Source: Muricauda sp. SCSIO 64092
GTDB taxonomy: Bacteria > Bacteroidota > Bacteroidia > Flavobacteriales > Flavobacteriaceae
Assembly (NCBI RefSeq): GCF_023016285.1
Contig: NZ_CP095413.1
Coordinates: 4,788,501 to 4,852,500 of the forward strand
Reading direction: 5' to 3'
Length of the DNA stretch: 64,000 nt
In this document: positions 27,404 through 37,203 of the stretch, in pieces
Position numbering within the stretch: the stretch's first letter is position 1
Layout: the number at the start of each line of letters is the position of its first letter
Position numbers and translations under genes: made by a program
The notes under the pieces: generated by a model
What the model was told of the DNA's origin: nothing
Database searches by the model: none
What the model saw: only the letters and a program-made list of their open reading frames with translations

Positions 27404-27628
27404 TTAGAACAATATTTCCCCTTCCAATTCAATGTATTCAATTTCATCCAAGGATAAGTTCCTGTTTTCCTCTATTTGGAACAATTCATCAAAATTGATG
27501 ATGAATTCAGGCTCGGGAATTTCATCAATAATTTCGAGGTTGACTTCCTGGTTGTTTCCCATTATCATAATGGAACATGTGGTGATTCCCAAGATAAAAA
27601 TGATAAAAATAGTGTTCAATGTTTTCAT
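27404..27628 (-). CDS. Small acidic secreted protein, unknown
   Basis: The 74-residue product has a hydrophobic N-terminus (MKTLNTIFIIFILGITTCSIMIMG) that could be a signal peptide or lipoprotein signal (TTC), followed by an acidic, Glu/Ile-rich tail (IPEPEFIINFDELFQ, LDEIEYIELEGEI). No family recognised. A strong terminator lies 55 bases downstream of its stop, supporting it as a real transcribed unit. Confidence 0.55.
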   Translation of the reverse strand: MKTLNTIFIIFILGITTCSIMIMGNNQEVNLEIIDEIPEPEFIINFDELFQIEENRNLSLDEIEYIELEGEILF

Positions 27629-27897
27629 GATCTCTGTTTGCTTATTAGATGTTATGGGGCAAAACTAGGTTGGAAGCTTACTCCAGTTTTCGCTTTTTTA
27701 AACGAGACGGCCATAAACAAAAATGAAATAACCCAATGGACCAATGAAACATTTTGTAGCTGTGCAAATCTTTTGGAAGCTGGGTTCCTGATTCGAGATG
27801 AACTTAAAAGAACACCCAAATCTTTATTCGGTGGCTAAGTATCTACGAAATCTAACCGTTTAATGTTGAACCTCCCTTAATAGGAACAACAAAAAAG
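27629..27897. other. Intergenic region, nothing recognised
   Basis: A plus-strand open frame crosses here (from 27476) but lies opposite the small secreted gene and shows no domain; I treat it as chance. No RNA or repeat seen. Confidence 0.4.
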
Positions 27898-28257
27898 CTA
27901 TTCCCTGCGCGCAAGGATTTTTCCTTCAAGGTCTACCAGTATTTTGACATCTTCCGTGGTCTCCATATGTACAACATCGTCCGGCATATCGGTCGTGCGA
28001 TAGGAGATGGTATAGGCTCCCTCTTCCGTGGACCAGCCAAAATCCGTAATTACAACGAGTTGGTAATTGTGGTACTGGTGAAACCGTCCCAGATATACAT
28101 CATTAAATATCCATTCTTGACGGATATATCCATTTTCCTCGTTCCTGGCCTCATTGCTCCAAATCCCAAGAATCGGATCGTTGTTTTCGGGAATCTTTGA
28201 GCAGTTATTGGCAGTAACCAAGAAAATAATGGCCCATAAGTATAAACGCTTTTTCAA
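27898..28257 (-). CDS. Lipocalin-like lipoprotein
   Basis: With a TTG start at 28255-28257 the product is 119 residues: MKKRLYLWAIIFLVTANNC is a clean lipoprotein signal (lipobox ANNC). The rest, PILGIWSNEARNEENGYIRQ then WIFNDVYLGRF, resembles small lipocalin-like domains of Bacteroidota. The open frame extends to 28482 but the added part is not signal-like, so the TTG start is preferred. It should sit on a membrane facing the periplasm. Function unknown. Confidence 0.6.
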   Translation of the reverse strand: MKKRLYLWAIIFLVTANNCSKIPENNDPILGIWSNEARNEENGYIRQEWIFNDVYLGRFHQYHNYQLVVITDFGWSTEEGAYTISYRTTDMPDDVVHMETTEDVKILVDLEGKILARRE

Positions 28258-28552
28258 TGTGTAGCGGTATGGTATCCGTAGTAGGACATTCCTTAAGTTA
28301 CCTATGCAGGATAGTAGTCGCAAAGACGACTGCATAAGTGGTGAAGTAGTGGAATAAATGGGCTTTTTTAAGGGGCAATAGATTGAATTACAAACCAATA
28401 TGACCCTATGGCGCACTTTCGACTTTAACTTGAAGGGCATTGGCTTGAATTGACACAATAGGGTGGCATCTGCGAAATCCAAGCCTTTTCCTTGGGAGTT
28501 GGGCTTAGGGTTGCCCTACAGGGTATGCATCCTGGTTAAGACGGGGTACCCT

Positions 28553-29431
28553 TTATTTAACTGTATTGTTTTTTACAAATGAAATAACGTCTTGTTCATA
28601 CTTTTTCAAGGCCGCTTTATCGGCTCCCTGATATGCGGTGAAGGCTATGGTATCACCCCTTCTCACCGTTACTTTTTCCAAAGGTCCTTCGAATAGTAAG
28701 TGCCCTGCATTTTCATAAAAAACAAACGTGATCGGACGTTCCTTTTCCTGAAGGGATTTTACCCATTGCGCAATGGATATTGGTGAAGAAGGATACGTTC
28801 GTTCCCATACATAGTCCGTTGGCGACTTTCCCGCCCAGGTATCCAAAGCTCCAAAGGGAATGATTGTGGGAATATCATAATCCCCCAGGGTATATCCGGT
28901 GGCTGCCGGAGCCTCGGAAATTATACCACGAACTGTAGTGTTTTGTAATGCACTTCCCGCATACAGTACAGTACGACCCCCATTGGAAGCCCCATACAGG
29001 AAGATGTTTTTGGTATCCCATCGGCCACTTTTTTCGGCATGGGCAACCGCGCCCTGGAATACCCCCCAGATAAGCTGTTGTTTCCCCATGTTGGTTACCC
29101 TTCGGGTGACAAAATTCCAGTCCAACCCATTCATTTCATAGGCATCAAATGATATGGTGGCAAATCCGTTCCTTCGGAATAGGTCAATACGGGCCCGATC
29201 GTCCTCCCTGAAACCTGCCCCTCCGTGGGCATACACGATAACAGGTGGTTTTTCTATGGTATCCGGAACCCAAATGTCAACGGATTTATGCTTGGGATCA
29301 AACTCAGCAAATGGTCCAATCGTGGTGTACCACCCTTTTGAACCAATTTCTTTAAGTCCGGCAGTTTTGGATACAACTTTACAGGAAACTACAGCAAATA
29401 GGAGCAAGAGGATTACAAACAGTCTTTTCAT
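28553..29431 (-). CDS. Alpha/beta hydrolase lipoprotein (dienelactone hydrolase-like)
   Basis: The 292-residue product has a lipoprotein signal (MKRLFVILLLLFAVVSC) and an alpha/beta-hydrolase fold: oxyanion region VIVYAHGGAGFREDD, nucleophile elbow GASNGGR, a likely acid near PFGALDTWAGKSPTD, and His in NAGHLLFEGP. The substrate is unknown; an ester or peptide-like compound in the periplasm is likely. The open frame starts 24 codons earlier, but the ATG at 29429-29431 gives the signal peptide and is chosen. Confidence 0.85.
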   Translation of the reverse strand: MKRLFVILLLLFAVVSCKVVSKTAGLKEIGSKGWYTTIGPFAEFDPKHKSVDIWVPDTIEKPPVIVYAHGGAGFREDDRARIDLFRRNGFATISFDAYEMNGLDWNFVTRRVTNMGKQQLIWGVFQGAVAHAEKSGRWDTKNIFLYGASNGGRTVLYAGSALQNTTVRGIISEAPAATGYTLGDYDIPTIIPFGALDTWAGKSPTDYVWERTYPSSPISIAQWVKSLQEKERPITFVFYENAGHLLFEGPLEKVTVRRGDTIAFTAYQGADKAALKKYEQDVISFVKNNTVK

Positions 29432-29620
29432 AGTGGCGGAATTTTGGTTTGTACCCAAAAGACTGATGGAATTGCCCCATGTTGCAAAAAAGATAAAGCT
29501 CAAGAAAATGATTGCCAGGCGTAAACTAGGTCCGCTCCGCTTTTAGTTGAAGTTTTACGTCTTTTTCCACGTATTGGGATGGTGAGGATGCCCATAACAA
29601 ACCGCATGATAACCCTCAAC

Positions 29621-30015
29621 GAATAGTGAATGATGATTGACGAATTACGAATTACGAATAGTGAATAACGAATAACGAATAACGAATCACGAGTAGCGAA
29701 TTGCGAATTGCGAATGACGAATCACGAATGGCGAATCACGAATAGCGAATGACGAATCACGAACAGCGAATCACGAACAGCGAATGACGAATCACGAATA
29801 GCGAACAGCGAACAGCGAACAGCGAATCACGAATGACGAATCACGAATAGCGAATGACGAATCACGAATAGCGAATGACGAATCACGAATAGCGAACAGC
29901 GAATAACGAATGGCGAATCCCGAATGATGAATTACGAATGACGAGCGAATAACGAGTAGTGAATAACGAATCACGAATGATGAATCACGAATGATGAATT
30001 ACGAATGATGAATCC
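29621..30015. repeat. Array of about 56 degenerate 7-bp repeats (GAATNNC)
   Basis: The stretch consists of heptamers such as GAATCAC, GAATAGC, GAATGAC and GAACAGC with few changes of phase. On the minus strand it reads as an open frame only because the period is a multiple with few stops; it is not a gene. Confidence 0.9.
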
Positions 30016-30020
30016 CTCTC

Positions 30021-30110
30021 AACCAACAACCAACAACCATCAACCAACAACCAACAACCATCAACCATCAACCATCAACCATCAACCATCAACCAACAAC
30101 CACCAACCCA
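30021..30110. repeat. Second 7-bp repeat array (AACCAAC/AACCATC), about 13 units
   Basis: A second heptamer array of different sequence but the same period follows the first after 5 bases (TCTC-type spacer), and ends exactly at the stop codon of the thioredoxin-like gene (30111-30113). Confidence 0.9.
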
Positions 30111-31562
30111 TCACTCCTCCCGCTTTGTCCGATCCTTATTGATAACCTCGGCAATTTGATGGACTTGCAGATTTTTGGCAATAATGGTCCGATCCGGATC
30201 CAGCACGTAGATTTCGGGGGTAATATCGACATAGTATTTTCCATAGATGGACCTATTGGTAGGGTCAAATACATTGATCCAGGGCATACCACTTTTGGCG
30301 ACATAGTCCCGCCATTCGGCATCATCGGTATCAATGGCAATACCGAATACATCCACTCCCCGACCCTTCCATTCCTCATAAAATGTTATCAATTTGGGTG
30401 TTTCTTCTATGCAATGATCACAGGTTGGATTGTACATGAACACAATGATATAAGGCGCTTTGAGTTCCAAAATCGACCTTGTTTTCCCGTTTACATCCGT
30501 TGACACCACATTGGGTCCTTTTTTACCCACTAAACTGGCCGCCATTTCCCCAGCGCGCCTTTGCAAAGCGTCTATTAAGGTGGAGTCTGACCAAAATGCG
30601 CGATCATGGGTGAAATAGTTTTGGATCATATTCACATAAACGGCCTCTGAATCCATCAATGTGGTCTTGGAAGGTTCGTAGTTTAGGGTAATCCAATTCG
30701 CAAAGAACTTGAAATATTCAGGATACTTCAACACTTTTCCCACCAGGTGATTGGCGGTCTTATTGATCGAATCCGCATGTTGGGGGGTCAACCGTGTCAT
30801 ATACCTTTTCAATTTATTGGCAATCACTGGGGTATACAAGAGGCGCTCATCACTAAAATCGACATTGTCCCAGAATTGGGTCCGAAAACGATGGACTTTA
30901 GTGGCGTTGTCCAAAGTGCCGTCCAAACGACGGATATCCGTCACGATTGGATTTTGTCCCGCTCTTTTGAATTTGGTAAAGAACGTGTTTGGGTTCCTGG
31001 AAAATATGTCGTCCAGATACGTCTGACGCTCCTGTTGGATTTTTTCCTGTTGCGTTTTTAAATAGGCATAATTTAAATCGGTTTCTTCTATAGCCTTCAA
31101 ACGACTTGTAATGGGCTGGATTTTTCTTTGATGGCCCATTTCATATTTTAGGGTTTCATAAAGCAGTTCATTGTCCAGACTGCCCTCTACAACCATGGCC
31201 TTCACCAAATCATTGGCTTGGGTTTTCATACTAAAGGTCTGGTCTTTGTCCACTAACAGTTGCAAGGTGCTATCATTGTCAAAATAAGCCATATAAAACC
31301 CTGGCTTATATGGGGTGTCGTTTTGAAAAACCACTTTCCCGTTGGCATCCATGCCGGTAGAGTCTACCCGATATTGGGAATCGGCAAAAAAACCGATCAA
31401 ATAAACTGGACCGGCCCCAAAACCATCTACCTGGATACTGATGTTGGGATTCTCCAGATGGGCACTTGTCTTTGGGGAAGCAGTGTTTTTGGGTTCTCCT
31501 GTCCGGGAACCACAGGCGAGAACCATTAAAATCAACAACACGAATGAAAAAAGGTATTTCAT
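30111..31562 (-). CDS. TlpA-like thioredoxin-fold lipoprotein with DUF4369/DUF5106-type N-terminal region
   Basis: The 483-residue product has a lipoprotein signal (MKYLFSFVLLILMVLAC), a beta-rich domain (about 45-125, ISIQVDGFGAGPVYLIGFFAD), a helical middle (about 130-340) and a C-terminal thioredoxin fold (about 345-480) with the redox motif CDHC in YNPTCDHCIEETPKL. It is a periplasmic thiol-disulfide protein, probably reductant delivery, partner unknown. The CxxC is intact. Downstream of its stop lie the heptad arrays, so its transcript would run into them. Confidence 0.85.
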   Translation of the reverse strand: MKYLFSFVLLILMVLACGSRTGEPKNTASPKTSAHLENPNISIQVDGFGAGPVYLIGFFADSQYRVDSTGMDANGKVVFQNDTPYKPGFYMAYFDNDSTLQLLVDKDQTFSMKTQANDLVKAMVVEGSLDNELLYETLKYEMGHQRKIQPITSRLKAIEETDLNYAYLKTQQEKIQQERQTYLDDIFSRNPNTFFTKFKRAGQNPIVTDIRRLDGTLDNATKVHRFRTQFWDNVDFSDERLLYTPVIANKLKRYMTRLTPQHADSINKTANHLVGKVLKYPEYFKFFANWITLNYEPSKTTLMDSEAVYVNMIQNYFTHDRAFWSDSTLIDALQRRAGEMAASLVGKKGPNVVSTDVNGKTRSILELKAPYIIVFMYNPTCDHCIEETPKLITFYEEWKGRGVDVFGIAIDTDDAEWRDYVAKSGMPWINVFDPTNRSIYGKYYVDITPEIYVLDPDRTIIAKNLQVHQIAEVINKDRTKREE

Positions 31563-32115
31563 GGGAATGGGTTTTAATTGGAATGAAAGTTTTTTAGAAC
31601 AAGGAGGTAGTCAATAATCAATATTCGCTTCTAATCTTGGGAGTTTAAAACTGAATTCATGCTATGTATGATCAACTAATCCGACAAACGTCACCAAATC
31701 TCTGTACAGATAAAAAATATTAGTAATAAGTGGGCGTATGTAGAAATAAGTGGGAATTCAGCAAGTTTCAACCAGGAATCTACGGGACATGATTTCGTAC
31801 TGTAGATGACCATGTTCCCTTGCCCTGGATTTCAATCCTTGGTGTTTTATATTCAGGAAGGCTTTTGTGCCTGTTATTTACGAACGGTCCCATTTATTAC
31901 ACCACGCTTGTTGCGATTGGACATTTTACTTTTTTTCGTTAGGATAGGGTCAGACTATGGAAAAAGAAGAGGATGCCATCCGATGCATTTAAAGTTTGTG
32001 CATATGCTATGGAAGTCCGTAGGGGCATTAATGCAATGGCGAGGTTCCAGTATTCCCTATACGGTTTACTGAAATTTTAATTCAACATTCATTAATAACA
32101 TACCCCTACAACATC
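31563..32115. other. 553-base intergenic region, no gene supported
   Basis: It separates divergently transcribed genes and must hold their promoters. An open frame at 31806-32072 lacks any motif and has unlikely composition. No RNA, repeat or terminator was recognised. Confidence 0.4.
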
Positions 32116-32637
32116 ATGAAAAATATACACCTTGTCGTACTCCCACTTCTTTTTCTTTTTACTTCCTGTAGCGAAGACGCCGAAGCCCCAACAAGTAATC
32201 CAATCCTGATTTTCAATCGGGCCGATGTGAAGGTGAACGAACTCTCCAGAGATCAAATGTTCAATGCATTGATGAATTATGAGATCGGTTATTACGACAC
32301 GGTATTCGAAAAGCCCAAGAACCTTCGCGCTTTTAAGCTAAGGGATGTCCTGGAACTGGGATACGCCATTAATCTGGATACCATCGAGAACTCAACTTTC
32401 ACCTTTTTGGCATTGGATGGATTTCAAGATTCTGCCACCAGTGTCCAGGCCAATGAACCCGGGGGTTATATTGCTTTTGAGGATTTGGATGTGGCGGGAT
32501 CGGACAACTGGGAACCTGTTGCCACGGAAAACAACAATGACCCTGCGCCTTTTTATGTTGTTTGGATCAATGAAGACCAAACCCCAGAAGACGGCTATCC
32601 CTGGCCGTATCAATTGTATGCCATTGACAAGAACTGA
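32116..32637 (+). CDS. Lipoprotein with weak similarity to oxidoreductase molybdopterin-binding fold
   Basis: The 173-residue product has a lipoprotein signal (MKNIHLVVLPLLFLFTSC). The mature part includes FKLRDVLELGYA, FLALDGFQDSAT, GGYIAFEDLD and FYVVWINEDQTPEDGYPWPY, an order reminiscent of the sulfite-oxidase/YedY molybdopterin fold, but the cofactor-binding Cys is not evident. I give no function. It is isolated between two minus-strand genes. Confidence 0.6.
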   Translation: MKNIHLVVLPLLFLFTSCSEDAEAPTSNPILIFNRADVKVNELSRDQMFNALMNYEIGYYDTVFEKPKNLRAFKLRDVLELGYAINLDTIENSTFTFLALDGFQDSATSVQANEPGGYIAFEDLDVAGSDNWEPVATENNNDPAPFYVVWINEDQTPEDGYPWPYQLYAIDKN

Positions 32638-32793
32638 CCGGAAAGGACGATTCTTTTCCTGCTCTAAAGCAGAAGGCCGCTCGGGAGTGGTCGCCAAAGT
32701 CGGGCAGGGATTGTGTTGTTGGGCAACCTAATGTGCTAAGCTATAAGTTGCTCAGGACATCGGGATTCCTAACGCGAATACATTTGGGAGCCA

Positions 32794-33723
32794 TCAAAAA
32801 CGGGTAAACAATTTCCCGCCCCTTTTCAATATATTTTCATAGCGCAAGGTGATTTGAAAAATACCATCATTGGCGGCCAGGCCTTCGGTCCTTAAACTGG
32901 TTTGATTGCCATAGCCAAGGCTTATCATGACGGCGTCCAAGATCTGAAAATTGGCAAACACCCCATAGTGGTCATCCCATCGATATACCACATTGAGTCC
33001 AAACTTGTCTTGAAATAAAAAGTTGGTGGAAATATCAATATCGGTGCTTTCCTCATTTTGAATACGGGTATAAAACATGGGCATAAAAGAGATATCGTTG
33101 CTCAATAGAAAAACATACCCGGTGTTAAATAAGATGGGGAGTTGTCGGGTATCGACCTGGAGCTCGGAAATATCGTAATGTACGGTATTTAAAAAGCTGG
33201 GGACGGAAAGGCCTACAAAGAACCAGTCATCACTATATACGGCACCTGCCCCAATGTTGAATACGAACCTATTGACCAAGCTATTGTAAAAATCCTGCAA
33301 AGGTTGGGAATTGGATTCAGGAAAACGATGGTCCAATAAATTGCCCCTGACTTTTATCCCGAATGACAAGTTCGATTTTTCGTTCAGTTTAAGATCATAA
33401 GCGGTGGCAAGATCAAAGTACGTATGTTGCATATCATCATACTCATCATTTATGATGGAAAACCCGAACGCCATGTTCTTTCTTTTGGAGGGCAAACTGA
33501 ACATGGCAGATTCCCTTTTGTAGTGGTTAAAGTCCCGAAGTAGCTCAGAGCGGTAATTAATGGTAAAATTGGGTGTTCCTTCCATCCCCGTCATTCCGGG
33601 ATTTACCGTAAAAGAGTTGTACATGTACTGCGAGTATTCAATCCGTTCCGCCTCATTGTATTGTTGTGCATTTCCCAGGATTGCGTAACTAAAAATGAAA
33701 ATGAGTGTGATTTTGGGTTTCAT
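32794..33723 (-). CDS. PorP/SprF family type IX secretion system membrane protein
   Basis: From the ATG at 33721-33723 the product is 309 residues with a signal peptide (MKPKITLIFIFSYAILGNAQ) and the family pattern: SQYMYNSFTVNPGMTG near the mature start, YRSELLRD, and a C-terminal beta strand region ending KLFTRF. PorP/SprF proteins are outer membrane partners of particular T9SS adhesins such as SprB. It usually sits beside a giant adhesin gene; none adjoins it here, though the 2873-residue T9SS protein is 13 kb away. Confidence 0.9.
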   Translation of the reverse strand: MKPKITLIFIFSYAILGNAQQYNEAERIEYSQYMYNSFTVNPGMTGMEGTPNFTINYRSELLRDFNHYKRESAMFSLPSKRKNMAFGFSIINDEYDDMQHTYFDLATAYDLKLNEKSNLSFGIKVRGNLLDHRFPESNSQPLQDFYNSLVNRFVFNIGAGAVYSDDWFFVGLSVPSFLNTVHYDISELQVDTRQLPILFNTGYVFLLSNDISFMPMFYTRIQNEESTDIDISTNFLFQDKFGLNVVYRWDDHYGVFANFQILDAVMISLGYGNQTSLRTEGLAANDGIFQITLRYENILKRGGKLFTRF

Positions 33724-33952
33724 GGGGCTAAAATTAGTTTTAAAATGCATGGCTTATGAATTGGGAGATACCATATTGTCCGATGTTCCCGTAATCCTTG
33801 AATCACATGGGTCCTAAAAAAAGCGTTCAACTCAAGTGTAAAATCCTAATGGTACAAAAGGGGAGGGCAGGGAAACTGTGGCCTAAGGGAATTGCACTTT
33901 CCTTAATCATCGTACGCTCTTCATGAGCCGTTAAATTAATTCGGGTCCCACC

Positions 33953-34030
33953 AAAAAGCCAATATAAATTGCATAATTGGTAGTATATGGGAACAATAGG
34001 GCGTTTAGAAGCGTGGGAGCTTTAATTACT
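33953..34030 (+). repeat. Copy 1 of an imperfect 78-bp dispersed repeat
   Basis: AAAGCCAATATAAATTGCAT-AATTGGTA and the following 40 bases recur in altered form at 37936-38013, same orientation. The two copies flank the small gene, the S8 protease and its lipoprotein neighbour. Confidence 0.6.
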
Positions 34031-34166
34031 GCCGTTGTAGATAGAGGTGCAATTGTCAGGCCTGCTAGGGAGCGGTGGATAGTTACTTAAGGTTTTCAAT
34101 GGGCCTATTGGCCATCCCATGCTTTTTATGGGATGTAATGCATAGTTCACATAAACGATCGTAAAC

Positions 34167-34194
34167 AAAAAAGAGGGCTTCCGCCCCCTTTTTT
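34167..34194. terminator. Rho-independent terminator after the 40-codon gene
   Basis: AAAAAAGAGGGC (34167-34178) and GCCCCCTTTTTT (34183-34194) form a GC-rich stem with TTCC loop and A/T tails; on the minus strand it follows the stop of the small gene by 20 bases. Confidence 0.9.
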
Positions 34195-34213
34195 CTAATT
34201 CATTACATTAACC

Positions 34214-34336
34214 TTAGGAAAACCGTATTAATTTCAGTGCGGTATGCCTTCGGTGGTTTTTCCAGCTTTCGTGACGGGCCAATACCCTATCCATGATCGC
34301 GTTGTTCCTATGAATTCGCTTCTTTGTATTTTTCAT
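34214..34336 (-). CDS. Small basic 40-residue protein
   Basis: An ATG at 34334-34336 opens a 40-codon frame, MKNTKKRIHRNNAIMDRVLA and then RHESWKNHRRHTALKLIRFS, ending at TAA (34214-34216). It is strongly basic, with His, Arg and Lys, like a nucleic-acid or ribosome-associated peptide. Support for a real gene: a purine-rich site AGGGAAAG about 6 bases before the ATG, an A/T-rich upstream region, and a strong terminator 20 bases after the stop. Family unknown. Confidence 0.55.
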   Translation of the reverse strand: MKNTKKRIHRNNAIMDRVLARHESWKNHRRHTALKLIRFS

Positions 34337-34759
34337 GATTACTTTCCCTATCTATTTGTTATACTTGGTGCAAAAAGCACCCCGATTTACATGTGCTTTT
34401 AGACGTAAAAACCCCCGAAGCATTACATTATTGGGATAAGTTTAACGCTCCCTGTGAATATTGAATCCAACTGTCGATTATCGAACACAAGGCTATCCAA
34501 AATGATTTGATGTTTAGTGTCTTGGGTAAAGCCTAAATAACTAATCAAGAAAGGAAAAATCGCTAATATTTTATTCGACTTTCCCATTAATTCATATTGG
34601 TTTTAATTTAATGGGATTGATAACTATTGGATGTGCTTCAACATTAAAAAAAACTCAGGTTTACAGGTCTTTATATTGCTCTTTTTGGTGTTCAAACGGC
34701 TACCAACATAGTCATAAAAAAATGACCATATCTTTTCAAAACGAGTGAACATGATATGT
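34337..34759. other. 423-base intergenic region upstream of the small gene and downstream of the protease
   Basis: It contains a short hairpin GGTGC-AAAAA-GCACC (34367-34381) about 30 bases upstream of the small basic gene. Nothing else recognised. Confidence 0.4.
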
Positions 34760-37180
34760 TTACTCAATGACCACCTGATGGGTCTCGTTTTCTTTCCTAC
34801 CCACAATCTTTAAGAAATACATTCCCTTTCTCAAGAGGGATACGTCCATTTTGCTTTCCAAATTGGACATTGTCGTTCGGGTTTGTACAGGCTGGCCACT
34901 GAAGTCGAATAGGGTCAGTGTAATTTCATCGGGACCGTCAAGAAGTTCGGATTCCGAGGACATTTTTTCTAACAATGGAGTTATATTGATTGCGGATGAT
35001 GCAGGATTTGGCGAAACGGAAAACAAAAACTCTCCACCACCTTGGCTACAATCGATATATTCAACTTCATAGCCAGCCCATGTACTTGACCCACAAGGAT
35101 TCGTAGACCTCACCTGGAATTCATAGAATCCTGTTGGTGGAATATAGGTTATGGTTCCCGTATTGAATTGTCCTGTAGGAGAGGTGTAGACCACGTTTAG
35201 GTTCGGATACCTCCGAAGCCTATATTGATAGGTCGTATTGGGCCTATTGGGATAAATTCGATAGGTATTGCCATAATGGCTTGTGCAAAAATAATCCTGA
35301 CCGTCATAACCATTGGAAAAGTCTATGCTATTTATAGGAGTTATTTCAACTTTGACAACTTTTGTGACCGTTACCGTTCTATCACCAACTATTTGTGCAC
35401 TAATGGTGGCCTGTCCAGTAAAACTGCCACTTCTGGTAAAAGTAGTGGCCTGTCCGTTTGTCGAAAACGTTCCGGCATTAGAGGGGCTGACCGACCAGCT
35501 AACTGTTACCCCATTGCCCGGTTCCGGACTGATGGAAAAACTTGTGGAAGGACAAAAACCGTTTGCACCATTGATGCTAAAACTTGCCTTCTGCAAGGCT
35601 GCTTCGGCATTTATAAGGCCATAGCCCATCTCATGGTCCCATATACCATTTTGTCTTCCACTTGTTGTGGTATAAGTATATCCCCCAACTTTTTGTGCCG
35701 TACTCTCAATAATGTTGTTGACCTCTGAAAAATCAATATCAGGGTTCACGGAAAGTATCAATGCGGCCAATCCGGCTACATGGGGCGCAGCGGCAGATGT
35801 GCCCGTGAAAGTTTGATTATAGTTCCCTGCTACACCCGTCGCGGTGTTATACCCATCACTTCCTTGTTCATCGGTAGTAGGGATCAATACACCTGGGGCC
35901 ATAACATCCAATGTTGAGCCAAAACTGGACCCCCAATAATTTTCGCCATCACATGAATTTGGATTTTTCCTTTCCCCACAAGGGCTCATCGCACCGACCG
36001 TTAAAATATCGTTGTTCGAGTTTGCAGGGTAATTGACACTCCCATTATCATTACCTGCGCCGAAAACCACAACGCAACCCCTGCCACCCCTTCCATTGGT
36101 GAATGCATTGGTAATGGCATCGTCAATGACTGGATATCGTACAGGAGATCCCCAAGAGTTATTGATCACGTCCGCACCATTGTTAACGGCAAAATTGATG
36201 CCATCGGCCCTTCGCATACGGCTGGCTGGCGATGGACTCAACCGATTACTTATAGACATGATCTGACAATCCGGGGCGATACCCGTGACACCTATGGTGT
36301 TATCGTTCGCACCAATTATTCCAGCAACGGCAGTACCATGAGCTCCCCGTACTAAACTGGGAGAGGTCGAGGTTGTCGTATCAAAGCTTATGGGGTGCAT
36401 GTTTGGTAGATCAGGATGGTTCATTTCAACACCCTCATCAAGAACGGCAACGGTAATACCGGCATCTCCCGTAGAAATCTGTCTGGCCCCACAATAGTTG
36501 ATGTCAAAAAATCCGTTGCCACCATGTTGCCCAGTATTGAGCAACCCCCACTGATTATTGAATGATGGATCATTGGTACATAGCCAGCCATCATCGGTCA
36601 TCAAATCGGGCTGTGATGCGGAAAACTTACCACTTTCATAAAATAGGTTCGCCATTTCAAGTGCATTTCCCTTTGAATCCTTGGAACACGAAAGAGTGAC
36701 CCACAATGGCATATAAACGTTAGTCCCAATCAGCCTTACACCATATTTCTCCGCCATTTCTTGAAGGAGCTTTATATCCTTCGATTCCTTTAGTTTTACA
36801 TAGAAAAGGTGTGATAGACCAGCTTCAATACCGTCCTCGGTAAAAAAGAACGGGGAAGTGTATGTAATTTCGCGATTTTTTTGAATTCCGGTTGGAGCGG
36901 AACCTTCCATAAAGCACCAGTTCGTGAACTTGCCAACCGTTATGTCCTCGTTGATGTTGGTCGAAGCATCCAACGTACCAAAACGTACAATCTTTGAGGA
37001 TTCAATCCCCAAAGAACTGGCCATTTGCTGTTGACCTGAATTACTCAAAAATGTTAAATAGTGCTTTCCCGTATTAATCTTTAAAGGTATTTTTTGATTC
37101 TTATACCAGTAGTAATGTTCCTGGGAATAGTTGAAAAGGAAACAAAATAAAAGTATGAGCGTGCAGTTTAGTTTTTTCAT
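34760..37180 (-). CDS. Secreted S8 (subtilisin-like) serine peptidase with T9SS sorting domain
   Basis: The 806-residue product has a signal peptide (MKKLNCTLILLFCFLFNYSQ), an N-terminal propeptide-like part (to about 205), a peptidase S8 domain with Asp248 (AVLDEGVEMNHPD), His281 (GAHGTAVAGI) and Ser462 (FTGTSAAAPHVAGLAALIL), one Ig/PKD-like and one further beta domain (about 545-715), and a C-terminal T9SS sorting domain (about 725-806, FSVSPNPASSAINITP to GMYFLKIVG). It is exported through the T9SS to the surface or medium and cleaves proteins. Confidence 0.95.
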   Translation of the reverse strand: MKKLNCTLILLFCFLFNYSQEHYYWYKNQKIPLKINTGKHYLTFLSNSGQQQMASSLGIESSKIVRFGTLDASTNINEDITVGKFTNWCFMEGSAPTGIQKNREITYTSPFFFTEDGIEAGLSHLFYVKLKESKDIKLLQEMAEKYGVRLIGTNVYMPLWVTLSCSKDSKGNALEMANLFYESGKFSASQPDLMTDDGWLCTNDPSFNNQWGLLNTGQHGGNGFFDINYCGARQISTGDAGITVAVLDEGVEMNHPDLPNMHPISFDTTTSTSPSLVRGAHGTAVAGIIGANDNTIGVTGIAPDCQIMSISNRLSPSPASRMRRADGINFAVNNGADVINNSWGSPVRYPVIDDAITNAFTNGRGGRGCVVVFGAGNDNGSVNYPANSNNDILTVGAMSPCGERKNPNSCDGENYWGSSFGSTLDVMAPGVLIPTTDEQGSDGYNTATGVAGNYNQTFTGTSAAAPHVAGLAALILSVNPDIDFSEVNNIIESTAQKVGGYTYTTTSGRQNGIWDHEMGYGLINAEAALQKASFSINGANGFCPSTSFSISPEPGNGVTVSWSVSPSNAGTFSTNGQATTFTRSGSFTGQATISAQIVGDRTVTVTKVVKVEITPINSIDFSNGYDGQDYFCTSHYGNTYRIYPNRPNTTYQYRLRRYPNLNVVYTSPTGQFNTGTITYIPPTGFYEFQVRSTNPCGSSTWAGYEVEYIDCSQGGGEFLFSVSPNPASSAINITPLLEKMSSESELLDGPDEITLTLFDFSGQPVQTRTTMSNLESKMDVSLLRKGMYFLKIVGRKENETHQVVIE

Positions 37181-37203
37181 AAGATTTTGGTTTTTTTATA
37201 AGG

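Noticed and set aside
27476..27838. Plus-strand 120-codon open frame
   Set aside because: Half of it lies opposite the small secreted protein gene and no domain or start site is convincing.
29792..29974. Minus-strand open frame of 60 codons (Ser/Phe/Ile/Arg-rich)
   Set aside because: It lies entirely inside the heptanucleotide repeat array and merely translates the repeats.
29621..30110. Possible CRISPR array
   Set aside because: The period is only 7 bases with no spacers or cas genes, so it is a simple tandem repeat.
31806..32072. Plus-strand 88-codon open frame
   Set aside because: No motif or start context; composition unusual; treated as intergenic.
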